Positions 10,631-22,545 of a DNA stretch of 64,000 nucleotides are shown here, one piece after another. The stretch covers positions 63,503,766 through 63,567,765 of the forward strand of contig NC_072801.1 in NCBI RefSeq assembly GCF_028583425.1, given 5' to 3'. The notes beneath the pieces are model-generated. The model saw nothing but the letters and a program-made list of their open reading frames with translations, was not told the DNA's origin and ran no database searches. The translations under genes and the position numbers were made by a program. The stretch comes from Eublepharis macularius (lineage: Eukaryota; Chordata; Lepidosauria; Squamata; Eublepharidae). How positions within the stretch are numbered: position 1 is the first letter of the stretch; every line of letters starts with the position of its first letter.

Positions 10631-13600
10631 TCAGTTTAGTGGTTGAAGGCTTCCAAAACTGCTCAGGATATTTGCCTAGAAGGAAATGGTGGGAAGACAG
10701 AGGAAGAGAAAAGTTAGAATGTTAAAACAGCTTCTCCTTATTCTCTCACATCTTCTCATATACACAAGTGGCTTCCAGCACAACATGATTCTCTACCATA
10801 ACTCCCATTTCTGACCTCACTTTTGGTTTTGAATACAAATTCTCAAACACTTCAGGAACATGCTTGTAAACAGGTGCATGGGAGGGCTAGTACAAACTGC
10901 AACGTGGTGACTCAAACAGAAGTGAGTCAATTGGAAGTTTTGAGTCTCTTTACACAAGACATCTTACATGAGAAAGCTCAAGTGTAGGGAGATGCAATGT
11001 TAGCTGGGAAAAGTAATTTAAAAAGACAGAGCAGAAGGCTCAATTTCACCTCTCTACAGAGCTAGCAAAGAGAGCTCCTCAGAAGTTTGTTAATTTCCTC
11101 TTCACCTGACAGAAACTTTGGGAGGAAAGAGGAAATTAATAAACCCTCTGAGGAGAGATCCTCGCTGGTTCTGTAGAACTACTCTTCCCAGCTACCATTG
11201 CGTCTCCCTACACTCGAGCATTCTCGTGTAAGACGTCTCGTATACAGAGACTCTGGGCCACTTACAACCTTTTTGCTGGCCTCTCTGCTGTGGATGTTCC
11301 TGGATGTGACAAAGAGGTTGACGAGGGAGCACCAGCGGTTTAGCCTCTCCTACACAGGGTTATCCAGGATGCTGTTCCCGCATACCCAAATTATCCCAGA
11401 CATTTTGCAGCTGTGAGCATATTCCATCTGTCAGAACTACACAGGACTTGCTTGGACAAGAGAAGGCAAACAGTAGTGCGACCTAGATGCTATTGAAAAT
11501 TACTGGGAAAAAATTCTTACATTTCCATAGCTCAGGATTGAATCTCATACAAAATAAAATGTACCCCAAAGTGGCATTGCCTTCTCACCTGTAGCCACTG
11601 ATGTAAATGGAACTGAACGCATACCTTTAGAAAGGAAGCTGCTTGCTTGGCAGAGACCCCTTCAATTTTTTCTAAGTCTTCTACCTGGGGAGAGACACGG
11701 TGGCATTATACAGCCATCAAATGAGAGGTGGACATATCTAGGAACCAGGCAAGGCATAAGGATTATGCAGAATGAGGCACACCTAGAAGATAACACTGGA
11801 GTTTGGAACAATGACAGACATTACACAGGTTAGGTATGCTCTGGACAGCAAGATGATCTCGTGCAAAAGGCTGTGAGCATGAAGGTCCCTTGTTCTTGTA
11901 GAAGTGGAGAACAGTTTATAAATCTCCTTCTAAATGGAGGAAAGCATTCTGGGACAGGTGGCGCCTCTCTTCCACAGATGAAGATGAGAACATATTCAAG
12001 GCTGCTTAGACAGTGGTATTTGAAACCAGCTCTGCTATCAGACCATGCTGGCTCCCTAGTTTAGGACTATTATATTTTTATCTTACCCTTCCTCAAAGGG
12101 AGCTTAGGACAGTGTGCATAGTTCTCTGTTTTATTACCTGCAAGGTGAGTTAGGTTTAAAAGGAGTGACTAGATCAAGGCCGTTCAATGACACGAGGTCT
12201 GAACCCAGGTCTTCCTAATCCAACACATTTTATCTGCTGCAGCACACTGGTTTTCCAAGGAGGGAGTCATGACTACACATGAAGGCAATAGGACAAAGTC
12301 CGCACAGGGTGTTCTGTGTGAACAGCTAATTCCCTTCCAAAGGTATCCGAAGAATGGACACCTGCTCTCACCAACTCACCTTCTCAAACGACCCATGGAG
12401 GTCTCTCCAGGCTACAATAAGCCGAGCCTTCTTTTTGCCAATCCGGTGCAGAGCTATGAGATCTTTTTCCGAGCCAGTGTTCAGGAGGGCCAAGATGTTC
12501 CCTTTGCTGCGAGCCAGCAGATCAGGTCGCAAAGCCATCTCCCATTCAGTGGGCGCTTCATTTTCACAGCTGGAGGTTGAGGTCTGCTCATTCAACAAAG
12601 GGGAGTAGTGGTAAGATGTTGCACAGCCTTCTTAGGACCACTTCCTGATCTGACTTCCTCCTACAAAGAAACTTGTGAGGAGCTCCCTCAATGAGCAGTG
12701 GTGGAAAATCTTCCCTGACAGTTTGCCCACAACAACTACTGATCTCTCTCCCTTCCCTTTTGGAAAACTTTCCCTTGGGAGCTGAGAATGGTGGTTCCCC
12801 TAAAGGCTAACTGAGTGGGTTTGAAGACCTGCCTTTACTGGAGAACCTATGACTTAGATCAGTAATGTATGGTGTGGCAGGGCAAGTATTTCATAGGAAA
12901 CTGACTGACTGCTTTTTACTGGCTTTTCATTGATTTGTATTGTTTTATTTTTGTTGTACACCACTTTGGGGACTGTTTAGTTCCAAGATGGTCTGGTCTA
13001 TTACACAAAGCTAAATAAATCTTTCCTGACATGAGAGGTGTTTTAGAGTACATTCCTCATTCATGCAGAAAGAGGCTGCTGCTCTACAGGCCTGGCTAAT
13101 GCTCTAGGAAAACTAAGAATGTGTGCTAGACCACACCCCAGAATTCTCTGCAGCATACAGGCTTCCTCAGCAGACAAAACGGCATACAAAGCTTGAAAAC
13201 TTCTGGTTCAGACCAAATTTTCCATGTATAAGGCACTAAATTCAATCTCTGCTTAAACGGTGACATTAAGCTTTGCCTAGCAGCTCTGCTGATTTGGTCT
13301 GACTCCTCCCAAACTAATCTTCCTGACTTAATTTCCCTCCACATCTCAACTTTAGGCATTTAATTCTGCTTGGGTGAATCTCCCAGAGCACCCCCACCCA
13401 CACACCTTCTTCTTCCGTCCTCTTTTTTTCTGCTGTACGATGGTAACACTGTCTTCTTCCTGGGTCTTCTCAGGTGTCTGCACTGGACAGAAAAAGAAGG
13501 GGTTCTCAAACCTCATAAGAAAGAGGAGAAAGGATCTGGAAGCAGGACTCTCAAGTATGCTTACCCTTCTGAAGGGGCAATACCACTGCCTTTTTTCGGA

Positions 13601-16600
13601 GTTTGGCAGGCATCTGTAGAGCAGGCGCTTGTTCATTACTCTGAATAGCTTTGGCCTCCATTTCCAGCTGTCTCTCTTCAAGAGCCTGCAGAGAGAAGTG
13701 CAGAATAAGGGACACAGCCAGCAGCCTCGCAGCCTAGCAAGGTGTGATGATTCACCAACTCAACCAAATTCCCCCTGATCCTTTTGTGTGGGTATCATGG
13801 AAGAGACTGGCAGGAGCCTTGAAACTAAGAACCATTGACACTGACTTTTATTTCTAACAGCCCTGCAAGCAGGAACAGATCAGCTAATACCACAATGGGG
13901 TTTTAAGATCTGAAATTATTATAAAATACAAGAGCATCCTTTATCCTTGTTCTTTGTTTTGCTGAAGGGCAGCCTAGTGCAAACCCGTGCCATGCTTTGG
14001 ATCCTAGCTGAACTCCAGACATCAGGTTGGAGTCCAGGAGGTACCTGCTGAGAGGATGTATAATCCTTGTAGAGTCAAATTTTCCCATCCAAGTCTCCTT
14101 TATCTCCTTTCCCCCCTTGAATAAAACTTCCCTTCTTTTAAAATAAAATGGACATGTCTGGTTACTGTGTTTTTGTGGCACATGGCACGCTCCAGGAATA
14201 ATCAAAAGTGGCCAGTTTGACTTGCATGGAAGACTGATGTATCATCTCTTGTGAGAAACAAAGAGTACAGCCACTTTTAAGAGGAGGCCTGCCAGCTGCA
14301 GAATTTGGAACTACTTGCATTAAAAAAGAAAGTTCAATAGTCAGTTATTTAAAATTGGTTACACAGAGTCATATATCAGTGCCAGTGTTGGCGGGAATGC
14401 AAGCATGTTACAGAGTTCTGGGAAAAAAATATTACACCAAATAGCCCTTATTACAGCATACACTATTCCCCTAAAACCAGAATTAATTTTTTTAGACATC
14501 TGGAATTTCTCTCTAGAAATGAATTTTTAGTCACAAAACTTCCTCAACAAGCAGTTTGCAATTTGGAAATGTTAGGCTTATGGTAACTCATTAAGAAGCC
14601 AAACAACATAATGCAAGTTGTAGTTTATCAAAATGCCAGTGTATGGAGTTTTATCAAAGCTTTAAATGTTACAAGTTGTAATTGTAGATTCTTTATTGTT
14701 ACTTTCTATTTGTTATATGTTTTTATTGTTATATTTAAAAATGGAAAATTAATAAAAAAAATTTTTTTTAAATGTATCAGTGCCAGGCAAACAATTTTAC
14801 ACACAATTCTTTCAAAGAACATGATGGGACACTGAGGAGGAGAAAGGAGGACTCAAAGCCATAGTAATACCTGTTCCTATGAAAGGAAAAGTGGGGGAGA
14901 TGAAGTAAGAAGAGCCTTGCCTTCAGTTTTTGCCGCGTCTCTTCCAGCTGCTTCACAAGGCCCAGCCGCTCACTGCGTGGGGTGTTGAGAAGGGGCAGCC
15001 CATGGCTCCCAGCCCTCGCGTGATCTTTTTCCAGGGCCTCCAAGCGCAACAGCCGCTGGGCCACAGCTGGCTGAAGATTCTCCAGAGGTATCAAGGAGCT
15101 GCCGGGGGAGAAAGACTAAACAGTTCTTTATCATGCTTTGGTAGAGTTAAAGCCACATTCCCTCTCCGTTAGTTTTACTCCTGGAAGCTGGCATCCTCCT
15201 GAAGCAGCCAGGATGAACCTGATCATGCTGCAAATACACCCCTGACCGCTAAAAGACTTGGCGCCTGACCTGAGTGGCTTCTCTTCCACCTCAGCTTGGT
15301 GTTCCTCCTCAATGCAGGGTCTCTTTGCCTCAGGACCTGCGTCACTGGCATCTGCGCAAGGTCTCTTGGCTGCTCCTGTGGGTGAGAAAGGGTTGATCAC
15401 AGAAGATTTTAGGTCAGTATTTTTGGCCTTTTACCATGAATCCCCTTTTTTGCTCTAGGGAACCCAGGAATCTTAGCTTCCACTCTACAGTGCTTCTGTT
15501 CTAGTTCTGCTCAAGCTTAATAGGCCCAACTTTTCCTTACCCATATCTGGCAAGGTTTCCTGTGTGAAGGGCTTATTCACCACTTCCTTGGACTTGGCAG
15601 CAAAGTTGAGGCTTGTGAGGGTGTCGTAGTAGTATCTCTTTTCTGGGGCAATGTTTGCAATGATCACACTGTGAGCAGTGCCACCCAAGGAATCCTAGAG
15701 AGAGAGAGAAAATGTGAGCATGAACATCTAGGAGAAACCGTTTGCTTGCCTCAACAATTGCAAGATTGGCCTTCCACAGAACTCAGCTACCTGCAAGAGA
15801 CGGGTAAGCTTGCTATCTCTGTAGGGTACCCGAGGCAGCCCTTGGTTGAGGGCATCCACCACCTTGCTGAGCACAAAGAGCGAAGTGTTGATGGCCCCAC
15901 TCTCCTTCAGACGCAGGCCTTTGTTGCCTGTCCGCCGGTTGTCTTCCGAGCCAGCTAGGTCAATGAGGCACAGTTTGGCAGCTCGGCGTGCATACGGGGG
16001 CCAGCCCTGGGTTTGGCTCACCCATACCAGCAGCACAGCGTGGCTGCGACTTGAGCGCTGATTCAACTGTGTGGATGCCACAGTCCTGTTGCAACTGGCA
16101 GGCAGGAAGAGGCTTTCAAAGTCTGAAAAGCTGGTGATCTCTTTTTGTGTCAGGCCAGGCACCAGAATATGGTGGTTACGATCCTCCCGGATTGGCAAGT
16201 CATGGAGCGAGGGCTCTAGGAGATCCAAAACCTGAGGAACGACAAAGAGACTAGGTAGTCCTAGGATGGTGTGCCAGCTGTACTGGCAACCTTTAGCATA
16301 TTGCTAAGAAGGGAACTAGAACAAAGACGAAAAGCACTGCTGTTATCACTTGGCACAAGGGCGCAGACAATTATTTTCCTGTAACGAGAGGCTCCTCCCT
16401 TCCCAGCTTGTTCTATGCCAGCTTCTCCCCCAAACATTCCACAAGCATCATCTCCTTCCTAACCACTACACTTCATTTCTCACTCATATAGCCCTAGTTC
16501 CATCAACATGTACCTTCTCTTGGTAGATTTCCAGGTATGACATAGAAACAGAGTACTTCCACTCATCCCCTGAAGCATTCCTTGTCATCTGCAAGAGATC

Positions 16601-17599
16601 CCGAACCGCTCGCGGTATCACCCCTGGCTGATCCGGACTCCCCAACATGGTGTGTGTCTTACCTGCCATTTTTGTGAGAGAAAAGACCAGCAGAACAGAG
16701 AATTTAGAGTTTGGCTTAGTTTCCAATTGCAGTCTACTTGCTGACCCCAGCTCCTCCAGGTTGATTTAGTCCATTTCCCCCTTTTCAATACTCACCTGCT
16801 CCGGTAGGCCCATAGGCCAGGATGCTGGCATTCTGGCCCTCCAGCAGATGGCACAGGACAGGTTGAACGGATCCCACGTAGATGTCATTTTGGGTGGCTT
16901 TTTCACCATAAAAGGCATCAAACCTAGTCAGAAGAAGGGTGTGGTTGAAGCCCACTGGCTTTGCTGGAAAACCAGTGTTTTCTAAGGTAGGGAGAAGCAC
17001 ATTTGAAGCCATATCAAAACAACCTTCCCCTGTCGAGAGAGGCCATTATGCACCTTGGCACTTCCCCCCACCCCCAGGCAAAACCCAGCAAAGAACTCTT
17101 TTAGACTCCTCCTTCACAGTGCAGACCGCAACAGAAGCTCTGTGAGAGTTCTCCCCTTACGTAACTCATCCGCTCACTTCCACGTGTAAAACAAAGACAG
17201 AGGCAAATGGGAGGATGCAGCAAAGTCCAGCTTCCACTGAGTGGATGGCAGGAGAGGCTTGAAGAGCCCTTGAGTGGAACTACATCAGTAAGCAGAGCCA
17301 ACACTGCTGTCCTGCAAACCTCTCAGTTCAGAAATGACGCTGACCTGGGGTCTACAGGTCAGGAGGAATCCAGCCCTCTTGAGTCCCTGCCCAACTCACT
17401 GGTACTTCATTGTCTCCATCTCATTTCTCCAGTTGAGGATCTCCAAGGAACGGGAGTCCACACCTCGTACACATGGGGCATCTTGACCCTGTCCTGTTCC
17501 CACACCAGGGCGCAACCGTACACAAACCCGTACCCGGGCTTGTGCTTTAACAGGGACTCGGCGGAACTCAGCCTGACTTAATCGTTGGTGAGTCGTCAT
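10631..17599 (-). CDS. KIF22: KIF22 (Kid), kinesin-10 chromokinesin
   Basis: Twelve coding exons on the minus strand: 17599-17400, 16923-16796, 16662-16514, 16231-15791, 15694-15541, 15375-15270, 15098-14921, 13685-13565, 13482-13406, 12583-12380, 11684-11625 and 10675-10631. They join to 620 aa (human 665). Kid moves chromosome arms toward the spindle equator and binds DNA. Visible motor landmarks are the start VRVCVRLRP, the P-loop [14 protein letters not shown] (split by an intron), switch [10 protein letters not shown] at about residue 216 and switch II DLAGSE at about 250. A mid-protein bipartite basic region (AAKRP..EAKRP) and GRKKK follow. The C-terminal helix-hairpin-helix DNA-binding region has [17 protein letters not shown] at about 550 and [20 protein letters not shown]. 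The last exon encodes only [15 protein letters not shown] chose ATG 17599, six bases inside the second exon, because no coding start fits in exon 1. Intron 7 (14920-13686) uses a GC donor. Confidence 0.95.
10942..11253. mobile_element. Palindromic MITE-like element in the last KIF22 intron
   Basis: The left arm starts gagtctctttacacaagaca and the right arm, read inverted, starts gagtctctgtatacgagacg. The arms stay alignable for about 120 bp through 'gtagctgggaagagtag' to 'tttattaatttcctctt', with an extra 35 bp in the left arm. A weaker copy with 'gagtctctctacacaaaata' lies at about 42505-42685. Neither shows a clear target duplication, so the superfamily is unassigned. Confidence 0.6.
14370..14775 (+). 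repeat. Degenerate LINE 3' end, L1-clade-like
   Basis: Plus-strand translation near the start reads [14 protein letters not shown], resembling the end of L1-type ORF2 where conserved Cys and Trp-Glu-Lys residues occur. It is followed by a run of hydrophobic and AT-rich sequence ending in 'aataaaaaaaattttttttaaa'. The fragment lies inside KIF22 intron 7. Assignment to the L1 clade is tentative. Confidence 0.4.
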
Positions 17600-17884
17600 G
17601 AATACCTATGATGAGAACAGGTGTAGCATTAGACAGGAGGGCAACACACAGTCTATCCCCATACTCTAAAAAACATTTACCGGGTTTTCTATTGTGACCT
17701 TTACATTCCTGCAAAACTGGAAGCACTTTTGGTAGCCTCCTGTCAGCATCAGCCTCAGGAAGTACTAGCAGCCGTTTGGAGCTTTACAGCCCAACTGTTC
17801 ATAACTAGCTAGAAAGCAAGATGACAAATAACTGCTCCAGCCTCATCCAGACCCAGTCTCCATCCACACATTTCCAGTCACATT

Positions 17885-19330
17885 TTCAAATCACTTTCCT
17901 TCTTTATTTGGCTTTTATCCCACTCTTCAGCATGAAAAGGTTCCCTTGGGGCACATTATGGCTTACATAAAACTAACAGATTCAACCTAAAACTATTAAA
18001 AGAAAAAAAAAACAGTATAATACTTCACACTGATCCACACCAACTAAGACACTAACTTATTGGGGGGGCATAAATGGACATGAAATAGGTAAGCAGGCAG
18101 GCAAAACAACCATAAAACAGTAGAATAGCATATAGTCAACAATGGTTAAAAAGCACTCTGTATATCTTCTGCAAGGTTCAAAATTTTGGAATTGTGGGAT
18201 TTACTGCAAGGATATATCATGATGATGGCCATTAGTTTTTATTAGCTTTAGAAAGGGATTAGACATTCACAGGCAAGAGCTAGTGTGGTGTAGAGGTTAG
18301 AGTAGTGGACTAGAAGAGCTGTTGTAGCATAGTGTTAAGTGGCTCAGCTGTAAATCAGCACTCTGCTAGTTCAACTCCCACTACTGCCATTAACTCTGCA
18401 GGTGGCCTTGGGTAAGCCATTCCTCTCAGCCTCATTCCTCTATATTGTGGGGATAATAACAACACTGACATTTTTCACTGCTCTGTGTGGAACTAATCTG
18501 TCCAGAAGGACAGTATATAAGCACACAACTATTTTTATTATCTGGGAGACCCAGGTTGCCTGGAAGCTTGCTGTGTGACCTTGGGCCAGTTACACACTCT
18601 CAGCTTAACCTACCTCACAAGGTAGGATAAAATGGAGAAGAGGAAACCAACATACGCTACTGAGGAGAAATGCAGGATATAAATGAAGTAAATAAAAATA
18701 AAACAAATTAAATAAATAAAATAATGGAGGAGAGGTTTATCAGCCATGATGTCCTCTGAATACCAAGGCTAGGAGCAGCATCTTTGTCTTGTTTGTTGGC
18801 CCTTCCAGAAGACTAGTTGGCCACTACACAAAACAGAATACTGGTCTAGATGGACTTAATCCCGTAGGGCATATTTTATGTAGAAGCGTGAAGGTTCAGG
18901 AAAAAAAGAGAATTTAGGAGGGGAACAACCCCCTCCCAAGGACTTTTCCTCTCAATTTTTCCGAGCGTATGCTGTTTCAGCATTTATTCAACTCTGTATT
19001 GGATTTCTGTTAGATTTAAGTCTTTGCACATGTGCATGTATATACCCTATTGTATTATCCATTGAAATGTCTTTGAAATTGACTGTACTGACTCACACTG
19101 TGTAATCCACTTTGTGTCTCAGTGAGAAAGGCAGACTATAAATAATGTAAACAAGAATAAACATTAATTACTAATCTTGATAGACAGTCTTATACAGCAT
19201 CTTATGATCAGTTCAGGTTTTTAGACCAGAATAAAATCAATTTACTAAACCATATTTACCTGGAGAGCTCCCAAAATAGATGGAGACCCCTGCCTTGTCC
19301 ATGAGGAGCCCTACTCTACACAGAGACCAC
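17885..19330. other. KIF22 intron 1 repeat block
   Basis: This is the first KIF22 intron (between 17606 and 20044). It is dominated by repeats: an A-rich LINE-like tail at about 17885-18240, the nested SINEs, and a plus-strand LINE 3' end at about 18960-19165 with 'gtctcagtgagaaaggcaga'. No exon is recognised. Confidence 0.5.
18266..18725 (+). repeat. Nested SINEs: one SINE inserted into another
   Basis: The outer SINE begins 'gagctagtgtggtgtagagg' at about 18277 and is interrupted near 'gtggactag'. It resumes near 18541 at 'tctgggagacccaggttgcc' and ends in 'aaataaataaaat'. The interrupting sequence, about 18306-18540, is a second SINE type ('gtggctcagctgtaaatcag') that also occurs at about 52920-53150 and, inverted, at about 22930-23190. 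The order of insertion is therefore directly readable. Confidence 0.7.
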
Positions 19331-19721
19331 CCGTTTCAATAGCAACATTTATTTAGATATTTGTTCCCACTCCCCCCCCCCCAAAAAAACACAAGGTTCT
19401 CTCCTCCTCTGTTTTCCTCCCTTACAACAACCACCTGTGAGGTAGATAAGGCCAAGTGAGTGACTGGCCCAAGGACCTCCAGGCAGCTCCTATGGCAGAG
19501 TGGGGATCCAGATCTGGGTCTCCTTCTATAACTCTATAATCACTACAGGGCGCTGGCCTAACTTATACATGTGTCGCTTCCAGTATCTAAAGCTCTTTAC
19601 AGGCACACATTTTACTCTTAACTAGAAAAAAATCAGTTTAAGTTCCTTTTAAGTTTCAGTTGTAATAGTTTTTGGCACTATACAATAAATACTACTACTA
19701 GAAGAAATCGACCCGTTCTTA

Positions 19722-19925
19722 GCAGACTGCCAGCTCCAGGTCGGGACAATCCTGGCGATGGGGGGAGGGGTGGAACTTGGAAAGCACAGGGTTTGTAGAG
19801 GGAACGAACATCAGCTAGGTATAAGCCACCCTCCCAAGCAGCCATTTTCTCTGTTATCTGTGGTCTCAAGATCAGTCATAATTCCGAGAGATCTCCAGCC
19901 ACCACCTGGAGGTTGGCAAGCCTAT
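19722..19925 (-). mobile_element. hAT-type MITE, TAGGGTTGCCA family (copy 1)
   Basis: The segment reads inverted relative to the 31.3-kb copy: 'cagccattttctctg' and 'gatctccagccaccacctgg' end at 'aggttggcaagccta'. The outer left end is eroded. It sits about 120 bp from the KIF22 exon 1 donor, inside intron 1. Confidence 0.6.
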
Positions 19926-20044
19926 CTTAGCCCTTCCCACAGATGCACATCCCCATCCTCATTGTGTTTATTCGGAAGCAAGACCCTTTTAGCCCAACAG
20001 AGTTTACTCCCGAGGAAGGCAGATTACTCCCTGCCGCCACTCAC

Positions 20045-20110
20045 CAGCTCTTTCAGTCCGAAGCGGCTCCCTCACAGAGAAGCGTTTGTATTTGGCGCTA
20101 AGCCCTCCTC
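20045..20110 (-). other. KIF22: KIF22 non-coding exon 1 (donor at 20045; 5' end uncertain)
   Basis: On the minus strand, GAGCTG|GTGAGTGG gives a good donor at 20045. It pairs with the TTCTCATCATAG acceptor immediately before the exon holding the start codon (exon start 17605). The sequence upstream of the donor offers only a four-codon ATG frame that ends in TAG. The exon is therefore probably untranslated, and translation starts in exon 2. The transcription start is not determinable here; the upstream limit given is approximate. Confidence 0.55.
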
Positions 20111-20600
20111 ATTCGCCAGAACCGGGCCAATCGACAATGGCAGTGGTTTAATACTGCGCACGCGCACTACAACCGGCAAGTTGCGCCTGCGCATGCAGAG
20201 CCGCCCCGCCGTCCCCAACGTTTTACGCATGCGTACTGAACTGCGAAAGCGTTAAAAAAAACTAGGCTTCAAATAAAGAGCTTTTCAATAGAAAAGACCG
20301 CAAAGGGTGACGGGAAAGAGTTCATGGAAAGACGCATGCTTAGAAGCGACAGGGGCGCGAACGGCGCGCGGGCGGAAGTTTCAAACAAAGCGCGCAGGCG
20401 CTTTGTAGAAGAAATCCCCCCACACTTAGGGCTGAGCAGAGTGGAGGGGAAAGGCAACGATCGACTGTGCTGGTCTCGACCCGCGTGGCCTGGTCGTGGG
20501 GTGAAGGGTTACGGGCGTGACGGAGTGGTCGTCGCCGTGGAAGCGGAGGCCTCCCGTTGCCGTAGTCAGGGCCTGCCAAGAGGTTGAATCGCAGCTGGGG
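20050..20600. promoter_or_regulatory. CpG-rich promoter, probably bidirectional (KIF22 / PAGR1)
   Basis: This is the densest CpG stretch in the window and lies between the KIF22 first exon (minus) and PAGR1 (plus). It shows an NRF1-type site TGCGCACGCGCA near 20156, further CGCATGCG motifs near 20188 and 20226, a CCAAT box at 20127-20131, and TTTGAA read on the minus strand at 20273-20268. NF-Y sites and TTTGAA (CHR) elements are known features of G2/M-phase promoters, fitting KIF22. Sharing with PAGR1 is inferred from orientation only. Confidence 0.55.
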
Positions 20601-20884
20601 GTGGGGAGATTGCCTCAAAGGGCAGAAGGACCAGAGGTGTCCGGCCTTGGGAAACCCTAGTGGTTGGGTTGCACGTCTGAGACGGTTTTTTTTTAGCCCT
20701 ATCCCACCCATACTCATTTCTCTAAAGGCTAGCCTGAAGAAGAACTGGGGGGCGAGCTCGAAAACTCGCCTCCTACCATGACAGATCGACCCTACTCAGA
20801 AGTACACCCCACCTAGTTCAGTGGAACTTGTTCCCAGGTAAGCGTGCCTAAAAGAACAACCTGAAAGCTCCTGCATTAAGATCA

Positions 20885-20985
20885 GGAAGGGAGTTTAGTG
20901 GCACCTCAGAGACCAACAAGACATCCAGGGTATGAGCTTTCGAGAGTCAACGCTCCCTTCTTCAGATACCTGTAACTAGCTGCAT
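20885..20985 (+). repeat. Dispersed repeat, 'gagctttcgagag' family
   Basis: It shares 'tatgagctttcgagagtcaa' and 'cccttcttcaga' with copies at about 21590-21660, 46885-46975, 9430-9500 and 28655-28745. The element is common in amniote genomes by memory, but I cannot name its class with confidence. Confidence 0.5.
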
Positions 20986-21584
20986 TATCTCTTTCCGTTG
21001 GCGTTTGAGATGTGCTTAATGGTGGCAAGATCGTGCCCACAGTTGTGATCCTTTTGGACTCTGCAAGTTTTCCAGGTAGTTATCCAGTTCTTAAAGCCGG
21101 ATGCTCCCCAAGTATGTGTTTTTAATGAAGAAATAAAGGTTTTACTTTGGTATGATAAATGGCTGATTTATCCTTGGCTAAACGCCATGATGCGACGTTT
21201 AACCAACGGTAAACGTCGACGACCCCCCATGGGTCAGTAATGACTCAGTGCTTGCATAGGGGACTAATTTTTTTTACCTACCCTTGGCTTCAGGTTCTCT
21301 TACTCAATATGGGAAACGAAGAAGCGCATAAAGATTGAGGGGAAATCTGAACTTTCCCACCTACCTAGCTTCAGTCCAGGCTTCTCAATAAAGCAGGTTT
21401 GAGAAAGATCAGAGAAAAGCTGGGGATACCCCCAGGAGGTGCAAATGCCCCAGGATGCTGTACTGAAGCAGGAAAAGTAGATAACCCAGGTGGAAATGAC
21501 TTGTGTTTGCCTAATGCATGTAAGATTCCACTGTATTCCTTCAGGTGGCTAGCCATTTTGGTCTGCAATAGAAGAGCAAGATCT

Positions 21585-21662
21585 GGGTCCATAGCACCTT
21601 AAAAACCAGCTAGATTTCCAAAGTATGAGCTTTCGACAGTCAGAGCTCCCTTCATTGGCACT
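21585..21662 (+). repeat. Dispersed repeat, 'gagctttcga' family
   Basis: It reads 'agcaccttaaaaaccagcta' followed by 'tatgagctttcgacagtcag' and 'gagctcccttca', matching the 20.9-kb and 46.9-kb copies in order of motifs. Confidence 0.45.
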
Positions 21663-22429
21663 GGATTCCTGTTTCATTAAATGAGTGCAGCAAAGAGTAA
21701 AAGCCAAACTTGATGTGTTGCTAGGAATTGTGTTAATGAAATCTTAAGGTTTTTTAAAATCAAGTATGCATGCTCCTGCTTTCTAAAAGGAAAAAAAACC
21801 CCTTAGGTGCTAATTCACACATCTCTCAGTGTCACATCTGGCGTGGCCATTACACCGTGGAGGGGTGTTTATAGTCCTGTTTATAGTCTTTAAGATCTTT
21901 TCCTGAGCAGTAATGACTTGGCATTCTCAATTATTATAGGCTTGGGCTGAGATCTCCCTCTAGGAAGCCATGTCCACAAAGGCTGCTTCTTTGTGTACAG
22001 ATTCCATCTCCGCGTAGTTTTGTGGGTTCCTAATAAAAGGTATTTTTCTGCCTCTTCTGCTGGGTCACAATAAGTTATGAGAGCATTATGCTCACATAAT
22101 ACCTTTGCCTAAGGTGGTTAGCTGTTTTCATGATTGTCTGCATTGTCTTTGCCTTGTTGATTGGATGTCTTATGTTGCATGATTACATTTTTTCCCTTTT
22201 CCTTTACTCCATAATCCACCTCGAGCTAAATAAATAAACTAGGCCTTGTTTGCTGCAAGTTGGTTGTATCTAAGTGCCCATGTAGAAGAATTTCCTTTAT
22301 TTACATCCAAAAAAAATCTCCTTTATTCACATCCATTAGACCCTGGGGAGAGGCCTAAAGTTTAAAAAACCATGTCCAAATTCTAAAACGTTAGTAGTAT
22401 GTACAATTTGTGTAGCATGTATTGGGATT

Positions 22430-22545
22430 GTTGTAATCCTTGCAACAGCCTTGTGAAGTGGAGAGAATATTATTATCCCCATATTTCAGGTTGAGGCTTC
22501 CAGCCTATGACTAACTTAAGGGCCACTGAGTGAGCTCAGATCATG
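22430..22545 (+). repeat. Ancient MIR-like SINE remnant
   Basis: It shows the MIR-type order 'gcaacagccttgtgaagtgg', 'attattatccccatatttca' and later 'gccactgagtgagctcagat'. It is strongly diverged. Confidence 0.4.

Noticed and set aside
15791-16231. Separate kinesin pseudogene
   Set aside because: The segment is an intact, in-phase KIF22 exon bounded by proper splice sites, not a processed copy.
20831-20845. Strong donor TTCCCAG|GTAAGCG as the PAGR1 5' exon end
   Set aside because: The sequence around it is a dispersed repeat with the 'ggtaagtgtgc' motif, so the donor is probably fortuitous. I could not confirm it.
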